A stretch of 46,092 nt of DNA, taken from positions 1 to 46,092 of the forward strand of contig CAJOLF010000004.1 in NCBI GenBank assembly GCA_905235295.1, given 5' to 3'. The position numbers and the translations under genes are program-made. This stretch comes from an uncultured Ruminococcus sp. GTDB taxonomy: Bacteria; Bacillota; Clostridia; Oscillospirales; Acutalibacteraceae. Shown one piece after another: positions 1-9,850 of the stretch; within the stretch, counting starts at the first letter, position 1, and the number at the start of each line of letters is the position of its first letter. A model generated the notes under the pieces. It made no database searches. It had not been told where the DNA came from and saw only the letters and a list, made by a program, of their open reading frames with translations.

Positions 1-15
1 TTTTGAGGAGTGTTT

Positions 16-981
16 ATGAAAATTCTGACGGTGTTCACAGGCGGAACAATCGCCTGCTCAAGCAGGAACGGCGTTTTGTCGCCCGAGAAGGGCAACGGCT
101 TTCTCTTGCTCGATATGTACAAAAAGACGGACAGCGAAACCGGGTTTGAAACCGCGTTTCCGTATAATATTTTGAGCGAGAACCTTTGCGCCGATTATCT
201 GAACAGGCTTTTCGACTGCCTGAGCGGTTATGATTTGGCAGATTATGACGGCGTAATCGTCGCCCACGGAACCGATACTTTGCAGTACACAGGCGCGTTT
301 TTGTCGCTGAGGCTCGGGCTTTGCGACACCCCAGTTGTGCTTGTGTCGGCAAATTATCCGCTTGCGGATTCACGCTCAAACGGATTTGAAAACTTTTGCG
401 CCGCCGTCGGATTTATCAGGTCGAAGCAGGGCAGGGGAGTGTTCATTTCCTACAAAAACGCGGGTGACGATTTTGTAAATATCCACCGCGCGAGCCGCGC
501 TTTGCCGCACAAGCCGTATTCCGACAATTTGGAGAGCCTTTTTAATCAGCCCTACGGCAAGGTTGAAAACGGCACCTTTACCAAAAATTCGGATTACTCC
601 GAAACCGCCGCCGAGTTTGAGGTTATCGGCGGAGCCTTCGGCAAAAATGTTCTGTATATCAGACCGTACCCGGGAATAATTTATCCCGATAATTTGGAGC
701 GTTACAAGGCTGTTTTGCTCGAGGGCTACCATTCGGGAACTATCGGAACGGACAGCAGGGAAATAAGCGGATTTTGCGAAAACGCGCGGAAAAACGGGGT
801 TCCTGTTTACCTTGTCGGCGCGGAAAAAGGCTTTAATTACGAGAGCAAGCAGGAGTTTGACAGGCTCGGAATTAAAGTTTTGCCGCCAATCTCACCGATA
901 ACCGCATATATGAAGCTATGCACCGCCGCGACCCCGACCGAAATTTTCAATTTTCAACTTTCAATTTATGACTTATTATAA
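16..981 (+). CDS. L-asparaginase (asparaginase/glutaminase family)
   Basis: Hydrolyses L-asparagine to aspartate and ammonia; with no signal peptide it is probably cytoplasmic (type I). The two family threonine signatures are present: TGGTI at residues 8-12 and HGTDT at 84-88. ATG at 16 is chosen over GTG at 10 because gaggag (5-10) sits five bases before it. The 321-residue length fits the family. Oddity: about the last 17 residues and the stop are encoded inside a repeat that recurs in inverted orientation at 25201-25274, so the C-terminus appears repeat-derived. A bidirectional terminator follows directly. The upstream context is outside the window. Confidence 0.9.
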   Translation: MKILTVFTGGTIACSSRNGVLSPEKGNGFLLLDMYKKTDSETGFETAFPYNILSENLCADYLNRLFDCLSGYDLADYDGVIVAHGTDTLQYTGAFLSLRLGLCDTPVVLVSANYPLADSRSNGFENFCAAVGFIRSKQGRGVFISYKNAGDDFVNIHRASRALPHKPYSDNLESLFNQPYGKVENGTFTKNSDYSETAAEFEVIGGAFGKNVLYIRPYPGIIYPDNLERYKAVLLEGYHSGTIGTDSREISGFCENARKNGVPVYLVGAEKGFNYESKQEFDRLGIKVLPPISPITAYMKLCTAATPTEIFNFQLSIYDLL

Positions 982-1000
982 TAACTAAAAAAGCACCCCC
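923..1000 (+). repeat. Dispersed repeat overlapping the asparaginase 3' end (copy 1)
   Basis: This stretch is nearly identical to the reverse complement of 25201-25274, including the aattttcaattttcaac block and the start of a terminator stem. A few substitutions and a 3-base length difference separate the copies. It codes for the last residues of the asparaginase and leads into the terminator at 988-1013. Confidence 0.85.
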
Positions 1001-1013
1001 GGGGGTGCTTTTT
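988..1013. terminator. Bidirectional rho-independent terminator
   Basis: A perfect 13-bp palindrome (aaaaagcaccccc and its complement) gives a T-run on both strands. It lies between the convergent asparaginase and phosphotransferase genes and can serve both. Confidence 0.9.
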
Positions 1014-1017
1014 CGTT

Positions 1018-1767
1018 TTATTCGTATTCGCAGACGCTTGCCCAGGAGAGCAGAAGCTCCCTTTCCTCGGGCTTACCCTTAACCAGCTGCGTTGCCGCGA
1101 CAATCGGCATCCAGCGCTGAACGTACTGACGCGCGGTGTCGGTTTTTTCGCAGAACAGCTTTAGGTACTTTTCGCCCAAATCCTGACGGTTTCTTAGGCA
1201 GAACGTGAGGTAGGTACGGGCGGCGTCGGCGGCGCCGTTGCCCTGTGTGGCGTGCGCCCAGTCAAGGATATACGGCGTGCCGTCCTTGGAGATTACGATG
1301 TTTCCGGGCGTGAAATCGCCGTGGCAAACCTTGTTGTGATTCTTCATCGAGCCCAGCCTTGTGTGCAGCTCGTAGCGCGTTGTGGCGTCAAGGTCTGTCT
1401 GGCTGATTTTATCCTGCATTTTGTCCTTTAACCTTTTGAGGAGCGGACATTTTTTGCTGAGAATCTCAACCTGAATATTGACGAAAAGCTCAAGATACTC
1501 GTCAATCTTATCGGGATTTTCGTCCATAAGCTGTTTAAGGGTTTTGCCCTCGATGTAGTCGGACAAAATCGCCCATTTGCCGTCAATCTTCTTTACCTCT
1601 TCAATTTTCGGAATATTAAGTCCTGTTTCCTCAACCCTCGCCTGATTCAGCGCCTCGTTGAGGATATCCGACTTCGGGAAGGACTCGTCAAAAACCTTGA
1701 CGGCAAGGTCGCCGTCGCGGTAAATTACCTTATTTTTTCTTTCGGCTAAAACATTGTCAAATTTCAT
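1018..1767 (-). CDS. Aminoglycoside phosphotransferase/choline kinase-like protein
   Basis: A 249-residue protein of the APH/choline-kinase fold. The catalytic loop HGDFTPGN is at residues 149-156, the metal-binding LDW (DFG equivalent) at 168-170, and the likely ATP-anchoring lysine is K24 in AVKVF. The family phosphorylates small molecules (aminoglycosides, choline, sugars, homoserine); the substrate cannot be told from sequence and no resistance role should be assumed. The start has a strong aaaggggg site. It lies 21 bases downstream of adhE on the same strand and could be co-transcribed with it, ending at the shared bidirectional terminator. Confidence 0.75.
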   Translation of the reverse strand: MKFDNVLAERKNKVIYRDGDLAVKVFDESFPKSDILNEALNQARVEETGLNIPKIEEVKKIDGKWAILSDYIEGKTLKQLMDENPDKIDEYLELFVNIQVEILSKKCPLLKRLKDKMQDKISQTDLDATTRYELHTRLGSMKNHNKVCHGDFTPGNIVISKDGTPYILDWAHATQGNGAADAARTYLTFCLRNRQDLGEKYLKLFCEKTDTARQYVQRWMPIVAATQLVKGKPEERELLLSWASVCEYE

Positions 1768-1788
1768 TTTATAAGCCCCCTTTGCTGA

Positions 1789-4410
1789 TTAAACCGCGTC
1801 CTTGTTGTTGCCGTAGTACGCGTTGAGGTACATCTGCTTGATTTCGCTGATCAGCGGATACCTCGGATTAGCGCCTGTGCACTGGTCGTCAAACGCCTGC
1901 TCTGACATCTCGTCAAGCGTGCTGAGGAAGGTTTCCTCGTCAACGCCGTAGTCCGCGATTGTCTTTTTAATTCCGATTTTATCCTTCAGCTCGTTTATCG
2001 CGTCAATCAGATTTTCAACGCTCTCTTTGTCGTTTTTGCCGCCGAAGCCCAAATACCGCGAAATCTCGGCGTAACGCGCGAGTGTGTGGGGGTGGTCGTA
2101 CTGCGGGAAGGTGCCCATCTTGGTGGGAACCTCAGACGAATTAAAGCGGATAACCTGCTCCAGCATAAGCGCGTTTGCGATGCCGTGAGCGATGTGGTGG
2201 AACGCGCCGAGCTTGTGCGCCATTGAGTGGCAAACGCCGAGGAACGCGTTGGCGAACGCCATACCCGCCATTGTCGCGGCGTGGGCAACCTTTTCTCTGG
2301 CGTAGGGCTCGTTCTGACCGTTTTCGTAGCAGGCGGGCAGATACTCAAAAATAACCTTTAGGGATTTGAGCGCCAAACCGTCGGTGAAGTCGGTAGCCAT
2401 AACCGAAACGTAAGCCTCGAGCGCGTGAGAAACAGCGTCGATACCCGAAGCAGAGGTGAGCCCCTTGGGACCGCTCATCATATTGTCGGCGTCCACAATC
2501 GCCATATTCGGCATAAGCTCATAGTCGGCGAGCGGATATTTTATTCCCGTCTCCTGGTCGGTGATTACGGCGAACGGAGTAACCTCCGAGCCTGTGCCCG
2601 ACGAGGTGGGAACAGCGACAAAGTAAGCTTTTTCTCCCATTTTGGGGAAGGTGTAGATTCTCTTGCGGATGTCGGAGAAGCGCATTGCCATATCGCGGAA
2701 GTCAGCGTCGGGATGCTCGTAAAGCACCCACATAATTTTTGCCGCGTCCATTGCCGAGCCGCCGCCGAGCGCGATAATTACGTCGGGCTCGAACTTGGTC
2801 ATAGCCTCGGCTCCGCTTTGCGCGGATTTGAGCGAGGGATCGGGCTCAACGTCGGAAAATACCGTGTAAACAATTCCCATTTCGTCAAGCTTGTCGGTGA
2901 TTGGCTTGGTGTAGCCGTTTTTGTAAAGGAAGCTGTCGGTAACGACAAAGGCGCGTTTTTTGCCCATAACGTCCTTGAGCTCCTGCAGGGCAATCGGCAT
3001 ACAGCCCTTCTTAATGTAAACCTTTTCGGGCGCTCTGAACCAAAGCATATTCTCTCTCCTTTCGGCAACGGTCTTGATGTTTAACAGGTGCTTTACGCCT
3101 ACGTTTTCGCTTACCGAGTTGCCGCCCCAGGAGCCGCAGCCGAGGGTGAGCGACGGAGTGAGCATAAAGTTATATAGGGCGCCGATGCCGCCCTGTGACG
3201 ACGGTGTGTTGACAAGAATACGGCAGGTTTTCATGTGAGCGGCGAAGGTGTTGATTTTTTCTCTCTCGTTGACCTCGTCAATATAGAGCGACGAGGTGTG
3301 ACCGTAGCCGCCGTCCGCAATAAGCTGTTCCGCCTTTGCAATGGCGTCGTCAAAGTCGTTTGCCTTGTACATTGCGAGCACGGGCGAGAGCTTTTCGTGC
3401 GCGAATTCCTCGCTGATGTCAACCGATTCGACCTCGCCTATGAGGATTTTGGTCGTTTCGGGAACCGTCACGCCCGCGAGCGCGGCGATTGTGACGGGCT
3501 TTTGACCGACAATCTTGGCGTTGAGCGCGCCGTTGATGATGATTGTCTTTCTCACCTTTTCGGTTTCTTCTTCGCTGAGGAAGTAGCAGCCCCTTGCCTT
3601 AAATTCCTTCTTAACCTTGGCGTAAACCTTCTTTGTGGCGATTACGCTTTGCTCGGACGCGCAAATCATACCGTTGTCAAAGGTCTTTGAGTGGATAATT
3701 GAGTTTACGGCGAGCAGAATATCCGCCGAATCGTCAATAATCGCGGGTGTGTTGCCCGCGCCTACGCCGAGCGCCGGCTTTCCCGAGGAATACGCCGCCT
3801 TTACCATACCCGGACCGCCTGTGGCGAGGATGATGTCGGCCTCCTGCATAAGCATATTTGTAAGCTCGAGCGAGGGAACGTCAATCCAGCTGATTATATC
3901 CTCGGGCGCTCCCGCGGCAACGGCGGCTTCAAGAACTACTTTTGCCGCTTCGATTGTGCTCTTTTTCGCGCGGGGGTGGGGACTGATGATAATTCCGTTC
4001 CTGGTTTTCAGGCTGATAAGAGCCTTGAAAATAGCTGTTGAGGTCGGGTTGGTTGTCGGGATTACCGCCGCGATTACGCCGATCGGCTCCGCGATTTTGG
4101 TTGTGCCGAAAACCTTGTCCTCCTCGATAACACCGCAGGTTTTGGTGTTTTTGTAGTAGTTGTAGATGTATTCGGAGGCAAAGTGGTTTTTGATAACCTT
4201 GTCCTCCACTACGCCCATGCCGGTTTCCTCAACCGCCATTTTGGCAAGCTCAATTCTTGCTTTGTTGGCGGCTGTTGCTGCGGCAAGGAAAATTTTGTCT
4301 ACCTGCTCCTGAGGGTATGTCGCAAAAGCTCTCTGCGCTTTTCTTACTCTTTCAAGAGCTGCGCCGAAGCTTTCCGCGTTCTCTACAATCGGGTACTCTT
4401 TAATGCTCAT
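1789..4410 (-). CDS. adhE: Bifunctional acetaldehyde-CoA/alcohol dehydrogenase
   Basis: Converts acetyl-CoA to acetaldehyde and then ethanol with two NADH, a main redox sink in fermenting Clostridia. The N-terminal aldehyde dehydrogenase half carries catalytic C250 in FDNGMIC. The C-terminal iron-dependent alcohol dehydrogenase half has the GGGS nucleotide loop near 549-552 and expected iron ligands D658, H662, H728 and H742, each offset by five from the E. coli enzyme as I recall it. At 873 residues it is full length. ATG at 4410 is preferred over a start nine codons upstream because agaagggaag lies just before it. AdhE enzymes form filaments called spirosomes. I see no Rex-type operator upstream. 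Confidence 0.96.
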   Translation of the reverse strand: MSIKEYPIVENAESFGAALERVRKAQRAFATYPQEQVDKIFLAAATAANKARIELAKMAVEETGMGVVEDKVIKNHFASEYIYNYYKNTKTCGVIEEDKVFGTTKIAEPIGVIAAVIPTTNPTSTAIFKALISLKTRNGIIISPHPRAKKSTIEAAKVVLEAAVAAGAPEDIISWIDVPSLELTNMLMQEADIILATGGPGMVKAAYSSGKPALGVGAGNTPAIIDDSADILLAVNSIIHSKTFDNGMICASEQSVIATKKVYAKVKKEFKARGCYFLSEEETEKVRKTIIINGALNAKIVGQKPVTIAALAGVTVPETTKILIGEVESVDISEEFAHEKLSPVLAMYKANDFDDAIAKAEQLIADGGYGHTSSLYIDEVNEREKINTFAAHMKTCRILVNTPSSQGGIGALYNFMLTPSLTLGCGSWGGNSVSENVGVKHLLNIKTVAERRENMLWFRAPEKVYIKKGCMPIALQELKDVMGKKRAFVVTDSFLYKNGYTKPITDKLDEMGIVYTVFSDVEPDPSLKSAQSGAEAMTKFEPDVIIALGGGSAMDAAKIMWVLYEHPDADFRDMAMRFSDIRKRIYTFPKMGEKAYFVAVPTSSGTGSEVTPFAVITDQETGIKYPLADYELMPNMAIVDADNMMSGPKGLTSASGIDAVSHALEAYVSVMATDFTDGLALKSLKVIFEYLPACYENGQNEPYAREKVAHAATMAGMAFANAFLGVCHSMAHKLGAFHHIAHGIANALMLEQVIRFNSSEVPTKMGTFPQYDHPHTLARYAEISRYLGFGGKNDKESVENLIDAINELKDKIGIKKTIADYGVDEETFLSTLDEMSEQAFDDQCTGANPRYPLISEIKQMYLNAYYGNNKDAV

Positions 4411-4471
4411 AAAATCTTCCCTTCTGTCTGTCGGCATAACGCTGTGAGTGACTGCGCTTGCCGTATGATAA

Positions 4472-4511
4472 AATCACCGAACAGACCGCTAATAACGACT
4501 GCCCGGTGATT
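4472..4511 (-). terminator. Likely terminator of the LRR lipoprotein gene
   Basis: Arms aatcaccg and cggtgatt pair around a long loop. On the minus strand the hairpin is followed by TTTTAT. It lies downstream of the lipoprotein stop at 4550 and upstream of adhE, and so separates the two genes. Confidence 0.5.
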
Positions 4512-4549
4512 ATTTACGAATCTGAATATATTAATGTATGGCTGCTTAT

Positions 4550-5293
4550 TTATCTTTTAAGCTCTTCATACTTAAAGCCGTTCTTCTTCGCGTAATTAAG
4601 CCCGTAGGAGCCTGAGTACGCCTTGATCTTAAGATCCTTGGAACAATCCCTGAAGGTGTCGGCGGGAATCTTGGTGATTGTTACGGGAATTGTTACTTCG
4701 GTCAGTGATTCACACTGGAAGAAGCAGAACTGCGGGAGCGACGAAAGCGTTTGGCTCTCGGGAATAACAACGCTTTTGAGTCCTGTGCCGCAGAAAGCGT
4801 ATGTGCCGATTTCCTTGAGAGAAGCGGGAAGCTCGATTTGCTCGAGCGCGCGGCAGTTAAAGAACGAGTTGATGCCCAAAACCCTGAGCTTGGAAGAAAG
4901 CTTTACGCTCTTGAGGGTTTTGTTGCCGGCGAAAGCGTAGTCCTGAATTTCGGTTACAGAATCGGGGATAACAACCTCCTCAAGGTTTTTGCCGTTAAAT
5001 ACGCTGTGACCGATGATTGATACGCTGTAGCTCTGGAAGGTGGCGGGGATTTCAACCTTTCCGCCGTTGCCGTAATATCTGGTGAGCATAAGCTCCTTTG
5101 AGTTGATGATGTAATAACCGAAGTTGTCGTCCTTCAGGTCGGGCTCGGTTGTGGGTACAACGTAGCCGGGACCGTCGCTCTTGTTGTTGGTCTGCTTTTT
5201 TGAGTTTTCGTTGTTGCAGCCGCAGCCTGTAAAGCTGAGCGCGGCGGCAACGCACATTGAACATGCAAGAATTGCACAAATAATCTTTTTCAT
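4550..5293 (-). CDS. BspA-type leucine-rich-repeat lipoprotein
   Basis: A surface lipoprotein of 247 residues. Residues 1-24 form a lipoprotein signal peptide with lipobox LSFTGC, so C24 is the probable lipidated residue. A short polar linker follows, then from about residue 75 tandem LRR_5 units of the BspA/TpLRR kind, with recurring 'VVIPDSVTEIQDYAF'-like blocks roughly every 23 residues. Such proteins usually mediate surface or protein contacts; the ligand is unknown. It is monocistronic, flanked by a long non-coding region upstream and a hairpin downstream. Confidence 0.85.
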   Translation of the reverse strand: MKKIICAILACSMCVAAALSFTGCGCNNENSKKQTNNKSDGPGYVVPTTEPDLKDDNFGYYIINSKELMLTRYYGNGGKVEIPATFQSYSVSIIGHSVFNGKNLEEVVIPDSVTEIQDYAFAGNKTLKSVKLSSKLRVLGINSFFNCRALEQIELPASLKEIGTYAFCGTGLKSVVIPESQTLSSLPQFCFFQCESLTEVTIPVTITKIPADTFRDCSKDLKIKAYSGSYGLNYAKKNGFKYEELKR

Positions 5294-5863
5294 TTTTTTA
5301 ATCCTTTCTTTCCATAAAATTTATACTATTTTCAATTAAAATGCTTTAAAACAAATGTTATGCGGAATTTAACACAACAAATGTTAAAAGATATTATTTG
5401 ATAATAGTATTATAATTAATCGATAACACTTTTCGATTACTACCATTCTATCATTTACGTGAAATAATTGTCAATGTGTTTTTCATAATTTTTTGAGTTT
5501 TTACGTCTTTTTTTTCTTACTCCCTTATTTATGATACCAAAAAGCCGTAAAATCATACAATTAATTGTATATATTGTAGTTACACGCGCGCACACATATA
5601 CTTATTATTATATATTAAATTAAAGCTCCTGCTGTGAGGCTGGCTTGTCGCAGCCGGTGTAAAGTAAGCTTGCATTGAGTTTTGCTCCGGGATAAAAACA
5701 GGTTTTCCGAGGGTAAATGGGAAAATATTACAGGTTTTCAGGAAAAATATTACAATTTCATAAAATTTGTAACCGAAACATTCAAAATGGTTCTAAATTA
5801 GAAATAAAAGTTAGTAAACGTGCCTGAAATTACCTGAAAATTAAAAAATATGGCAGAGAAGGG
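5294..5863. other. Long AT-rich intergenic region, no gene recognised
   Basis: About 570 bases between two divergent genes hold no convincing coding sequence. The first half is very AT-rich. From about 5625 to 5730 the composition changes and short hairpins appear: ggctg/cagcc near 5638-5656, and gtttt/aaaac around a gctccggg loop near 5678-5700. The phrase aatattacaggtttt then recurs in part near 5740. This may be a structured leader or small RNA. I compared it by memory with c-di-AMP (ydaO), c-di-GMP and SRP RNA motifs and saw no match. Confidence 0.4.
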
Positions 5864-5892
5864 TTGATTTTTTTAAATAATGGTGCTATAAT
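5864..5892 (+). promoter_or_regulatory. Sigma-A-type promoter of the NlpC/P60 gene
   Basis: The -35 box TTGATT (5864-5869), a 17-base spacer and a perfect -10 TATAAT (5887-5892) lie about 90 bases before the start codon. Confidence 0.75.
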
Positions 5893-5909
5893 TGTTACAA
5901 ATTTGTTAA
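5893..5909 (+). promoter_or_regulatory. Candidate WalR (YycF) box
   Basis: TGTTAC-N5-TGTTAA matches the known WalR consensus TGTWAH-N5-TGTWAH and abuts the -10 box on its downstream side. WalRK controls peptidoglycan hydrolases in Firmicutes. A site over the transcription start would suggest repression rather than activation; that mode is inference. Confidence 0.45.
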
Positions 5910-5983
5910 CAAGTGGTTTGCGGACTGTAACATTTCAGCTCCCGAACCGTAATATAATGCTTGTTACTTTGGAGGTAATTAAA

Positions 5984-7534
5984 ATGCACAGGTTAAAAAA
6001 ACTGGTTGCTGTTATGCTCAGTATTGTCACTGTCGCCGGTTTATGCGTGTTTGGCAGCGGAGTAACCGCGGGCGCGAGCGGCACAGGCGCGGGTCTTGCC
6101 GAGTGGGCGCTTAACGCTTACTACGAAGGCTGGGCGTATTCATGGGGCGGCGCAAGCCCGGGAGCGGTTGACTGCTCAGGTCTTATCTACTCCTATTGCG
6201 GCGGCGAGCGTATCGCGATGATTGAAACCTGCACAGAGCAGGGCTCGGTAGACGCCGGTATCCCCAGAATCCACGGTCTCGGTCTTTGGAGACCCGGTCA
6301 CGTAGGCGTATATATTGAGAACAATATGGAGGTTGACGCCAGAGGCGACGATTACGGCGTATGCTATCAGGAAATCGGCGGCTGGAACAACTGGACATAT
6401 TGGTTCAAGCTTGCGGCTGTTACCTATCCCTCAAACGGTTGGGAACAATTCAACGGCAACTACTACTATTATGAGGACGGTCAGTATATTGTAAATACTT
6501 CAAGAAACATTGACGGTACTACATACTACTTTGACTCTAACGGACGTTCAAGCACAACTCCTTCAAATATGTCCTCAACAGCGTCGGATTCATCTTCCGG
6601 CTCAAGCTCTTCCGGCTCGTCCTCGAGCGCTCCTTCAACCTGGAGCAACGGTTCGAGCGGCGATGAGGTTACAAAGATTCAGACACGCCTTAAAGAGCTT
6701 GGCTTCTATGACGGCGAAATCGACGGCGAGTTCGGCAACGCTACCGAGCAGGCATACCGTGCCTTTCAGGAGGCTGCCGGCTTAACGGTTGACGGCATTG
6801 CCGGTTCGGACCGTGATGTTCTTTACTCGGACGACGCTCCCCACGCCGAAAAGGCTCAGGAGGCTACCGAGGAAGCTAAGACGGAGGAGGAAACAACTCC
6901 CGAGGAAACAACTCCTCAGATTATTGCTCAAAACGGCGATTTCAGCGAAGAAGTAATCAACGTTCAGCAAAAGCTCCTTGAGCTCGGTTATTTCGGACTC
7001 CAGCCCACAGGCTTCTTCGGAGATATTACAGAGGAAGCTATCAAGGCGTTCCAGCTTCAGAACGGACTTGAGGCAACGGGCGTTATTGATGAAGCGACCT
7101 ACGCTCTGCTTTTCAGCGAGGACGCTGTGGCAAATCCCACACCAGTCGTTAACGTTGATGAACAGCAGGACGCTGCGGTAAGCGCGGGTTCGGGTCCGAG
7201 CCAGGTAACATCAGGCTCGCTTGCTCCCGCAAGCCTTATCCTCTCTAACGAAACAAACCAGAGCTACGCGAATACAGCTTCAAACGTTGCCGAAAAAACA
7301 AACAAGGTAACAAAGCAGGCTCTCGCAAGCTCGGCTTCGATAATTCCTTCCTTTGCCGCCCAGGTAAAGAGATCGGCGAATATTTGGATTTGGTTTGTTC
7401 TTGTAGCGTTCATTTTGGGTGCGGTGGCTTTTGTAATGCTAAAGCGTGACAAAAAGCAGCACACCCGTTACCAGAAATACGTTGAAAAGAAAAAGAAAAT
7501 GTCAACAAGAGCTCAGCTTAATTCAAAATGGTAA
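5984..7534 (+). CDS. Secreted NlpC/P60 peptidoglycan hydrolase with two PG-binding domains and C-terminal TM
   Basis: A 516-residue cell-wall hydrolase, probably a D,L-endopeptidase. A signal peptide covers about 1-31. The NlpC/P60 domain has catalytic C64 (DCSG) and H106 (PGHVGVY). A short aromatic/glycine repeat like choline- or glucan-binding repeats lies at about 152-190, then a Ser-rich linker, PG_binding_1 domains near 225-280 and 317-378, a linker, and a C-terminal membrane helix (about 468-490) with a basic tail. The start at 5984 has ggaggt upstream and begins the signal peptide. The gene's terminator has been split by the mobile element that begins 20 bases after the stop. Confidence 0.88.
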   Translation: MHRLKKLVAVMLSIVTVAGLCVFGSGVTAGASGTGAGLAEWALNAYYEGWAYSWGGASPGAVDCSGLIYSYCGGERIAMIETCTEQGSVDAGIPRIHGLGLWRPGHVGVYIENNMEVDARGDDYGVCYQEIGGWNNWTYWFKLAAVTYPSNGWEQFNGNYYYYEDGQYIVNTSRNIDGTTYYFDSNGRSSTTPSNMSSTASDSSSGSSSSGSSSSAPSTWSNGSSGDEVTKIQTRLKELGFYDGEIDGEFGNATEQAYRAFQEAAGLTVDGIAGSDRDVLYSDDAPHAEKAQEATEEAKTEEETTPEETTPQIIAQNGDFSEEVINVQQKLLELGYFGLQPTGFFGDITEEAIKAFQLQNGLEATGVIDEATYALLFSEDAVANPTPVVNVDEQQDAAVSAGSGPSQVTSGSLAPASLILSNETNQSYANTASNVAEKTNKVTKQALASSASIIPSFAAQVKRSANIWIWFVLVAFILGAVAFVMLKRDKKQHTRYQKYVEKKKKMSTRAQLNSKW

Positions 7535-7543
7535 AAGATGAAA

Positions 7544-7560
7544 AAGCACCTCGCTTAGGG
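7544..7560 (+). terminator. Left half of the NlpC/P60 terminator, disrupted
   Basis: The arm aaaaagcacc and loop bases remain, but the complementary ggtgctttttt arm now lies at 25203-25213, about 17.6 kb away. Joined at cttaggg, the halves make a 10-bp perfect stem with a T-run. Confidence 0.8.
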
Positions 7561-7588
7561 TGTACTTCGTAAGGAAGTTACACCCTAA
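7554..7588. other. Left attachment site (attL) and end hairpin
   Basis: Core cttaggg is at 7554-7560. The sequence 7555-7588 folds as a long hairpin with arms of about 14-15 bp around gtaag. The inner 16 bases acttcgtaaggaagtt recur, inverted, at the right end. Confidence 0.7.
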
Positions 7589-7618
7589 CGGGTGGCTCTT
7601 GTAAAAATTTATGTATTT

Positions 7619-7655
7619 AACTACGACACGGCTTCAAGCTATGCCGTAGTTTTTT
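7619..7655 (+). terminator. Rho-independent terminator at the recombinase 3' end
   Basis: aactacg...gccgtagtt forms a stem with mismatches and is followed by six T on the plus strand. It abuts the recombinase stop, so the stem may also end recombinase transcription, though the minus-strand T-run is weak. It may block read-through from the chromosome into the element. Confidence 0.55.
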
Positions 7656-7656
7656 G

Positions 7657-9390
<1,734 letters not shown>

Positions 9391-9417
9391 CTGAATTCAA
9401 CACTTTAAAGCGATAAA

Positions 9418-9678
9418 TTATACTTCTTTTGATGTTATTCTTTCAACCGTGTCATATACGGTTGAGGTTGAGTTTTCGTTGAAGTTAGTACGGATAATGT
9501 AGGTTGTGTTATCAATCTCCTGCATGTATTTTAGCGGTTTGACATACATTCCTTTGATGTACCAAGCCTTTCGTTCCTCCGGAGTCATCTTGTCAAGTAT
9601 GTCATAGAGTTTGTCAAACGCATCGTTTAACTCTGTGTGGATATTGAGTACATTGCCGTTATCATCGGTATAAAACAT
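9418..9678 (-). CDS. TnpW-like transposon-encoded protein
   Basis: An 86-residue protein beginning after an aaaggtgac site. The C-terminal third (NTTYIIRTNFNENSTSTVYDT) resembles the conserved core of TnpW-type proteins (TTYxVxVxF...STETxxDKI), a family of unknown function found with TnpX recombinases. The N-terminal half is acidic and not recognised. It lies just upstream of the recombinase on the same strand, with the regulated recombinase promoter between. The TnpW link is by motif memory. Confidence 0.55.
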   Translation of the reverse strand: MFYTDDNGNVLNIHTELNDAFDKLYDILDKMTPEERKAWYIKGMYVKPLKYMQEIDNTTYIIRTNFNENSTSTVYDTVERITSKEV

Positions 9679-9744
9679 ATACTGTCACCTTTCTTTTATG
9701 ATTTAGTTTTTCTATTCAAGTTTTAGGCGTTCCTAATAATTATT

Positions 9745-9775
9745 ACTGTTTTTCTCACGCAGGAGTAAAAACAGT
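9745..9775. other. Intergenic hairpin
   Basis: actgtttttc...taaaaacagt forms a stem around a ctcacgcaggag-type centre between two minus-strand genes. A related hairpin with a tttttactcct arm occurs at 10529-10560. It may be a terminator for the 9851-10159 gene. Confidence 0.35.
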
Positions 9776-9850
9776 CTGCTTGTTTAGATGTGACATGGCA
9801 GTAAATTTATTTACAACAACTATCAACACATCTGTCATACAATTGCAAAA

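Noticed and set aside
1018-1767. Aminoglycoside resistance gene
   Set aside because: Only the general kinase fold is visible; the protein is not close to a known resistance enzyme and sits in core chromosomal context.
2425-3690. Long plus-strand open frames opposite adhE
   Set aside because: They are antisense shadows of a well-conserved, GC-rich coding gene and have no ribosome sites or recognisable motifs.
4472-4511. Rex operator controlling adhE
   Set aside because: The inverted repeat does not match TTGTTAA-N4-TTAACAA and is better explained as a terminator of the upstream gene.
5625-5760. c-di-AMP (ydaO) riboswitch before a cell-wall hydrolase
   Set aside because: Tempting from context, but the conserved ydaO core sequences are not visible and the region lies upstream of the likely promoter.
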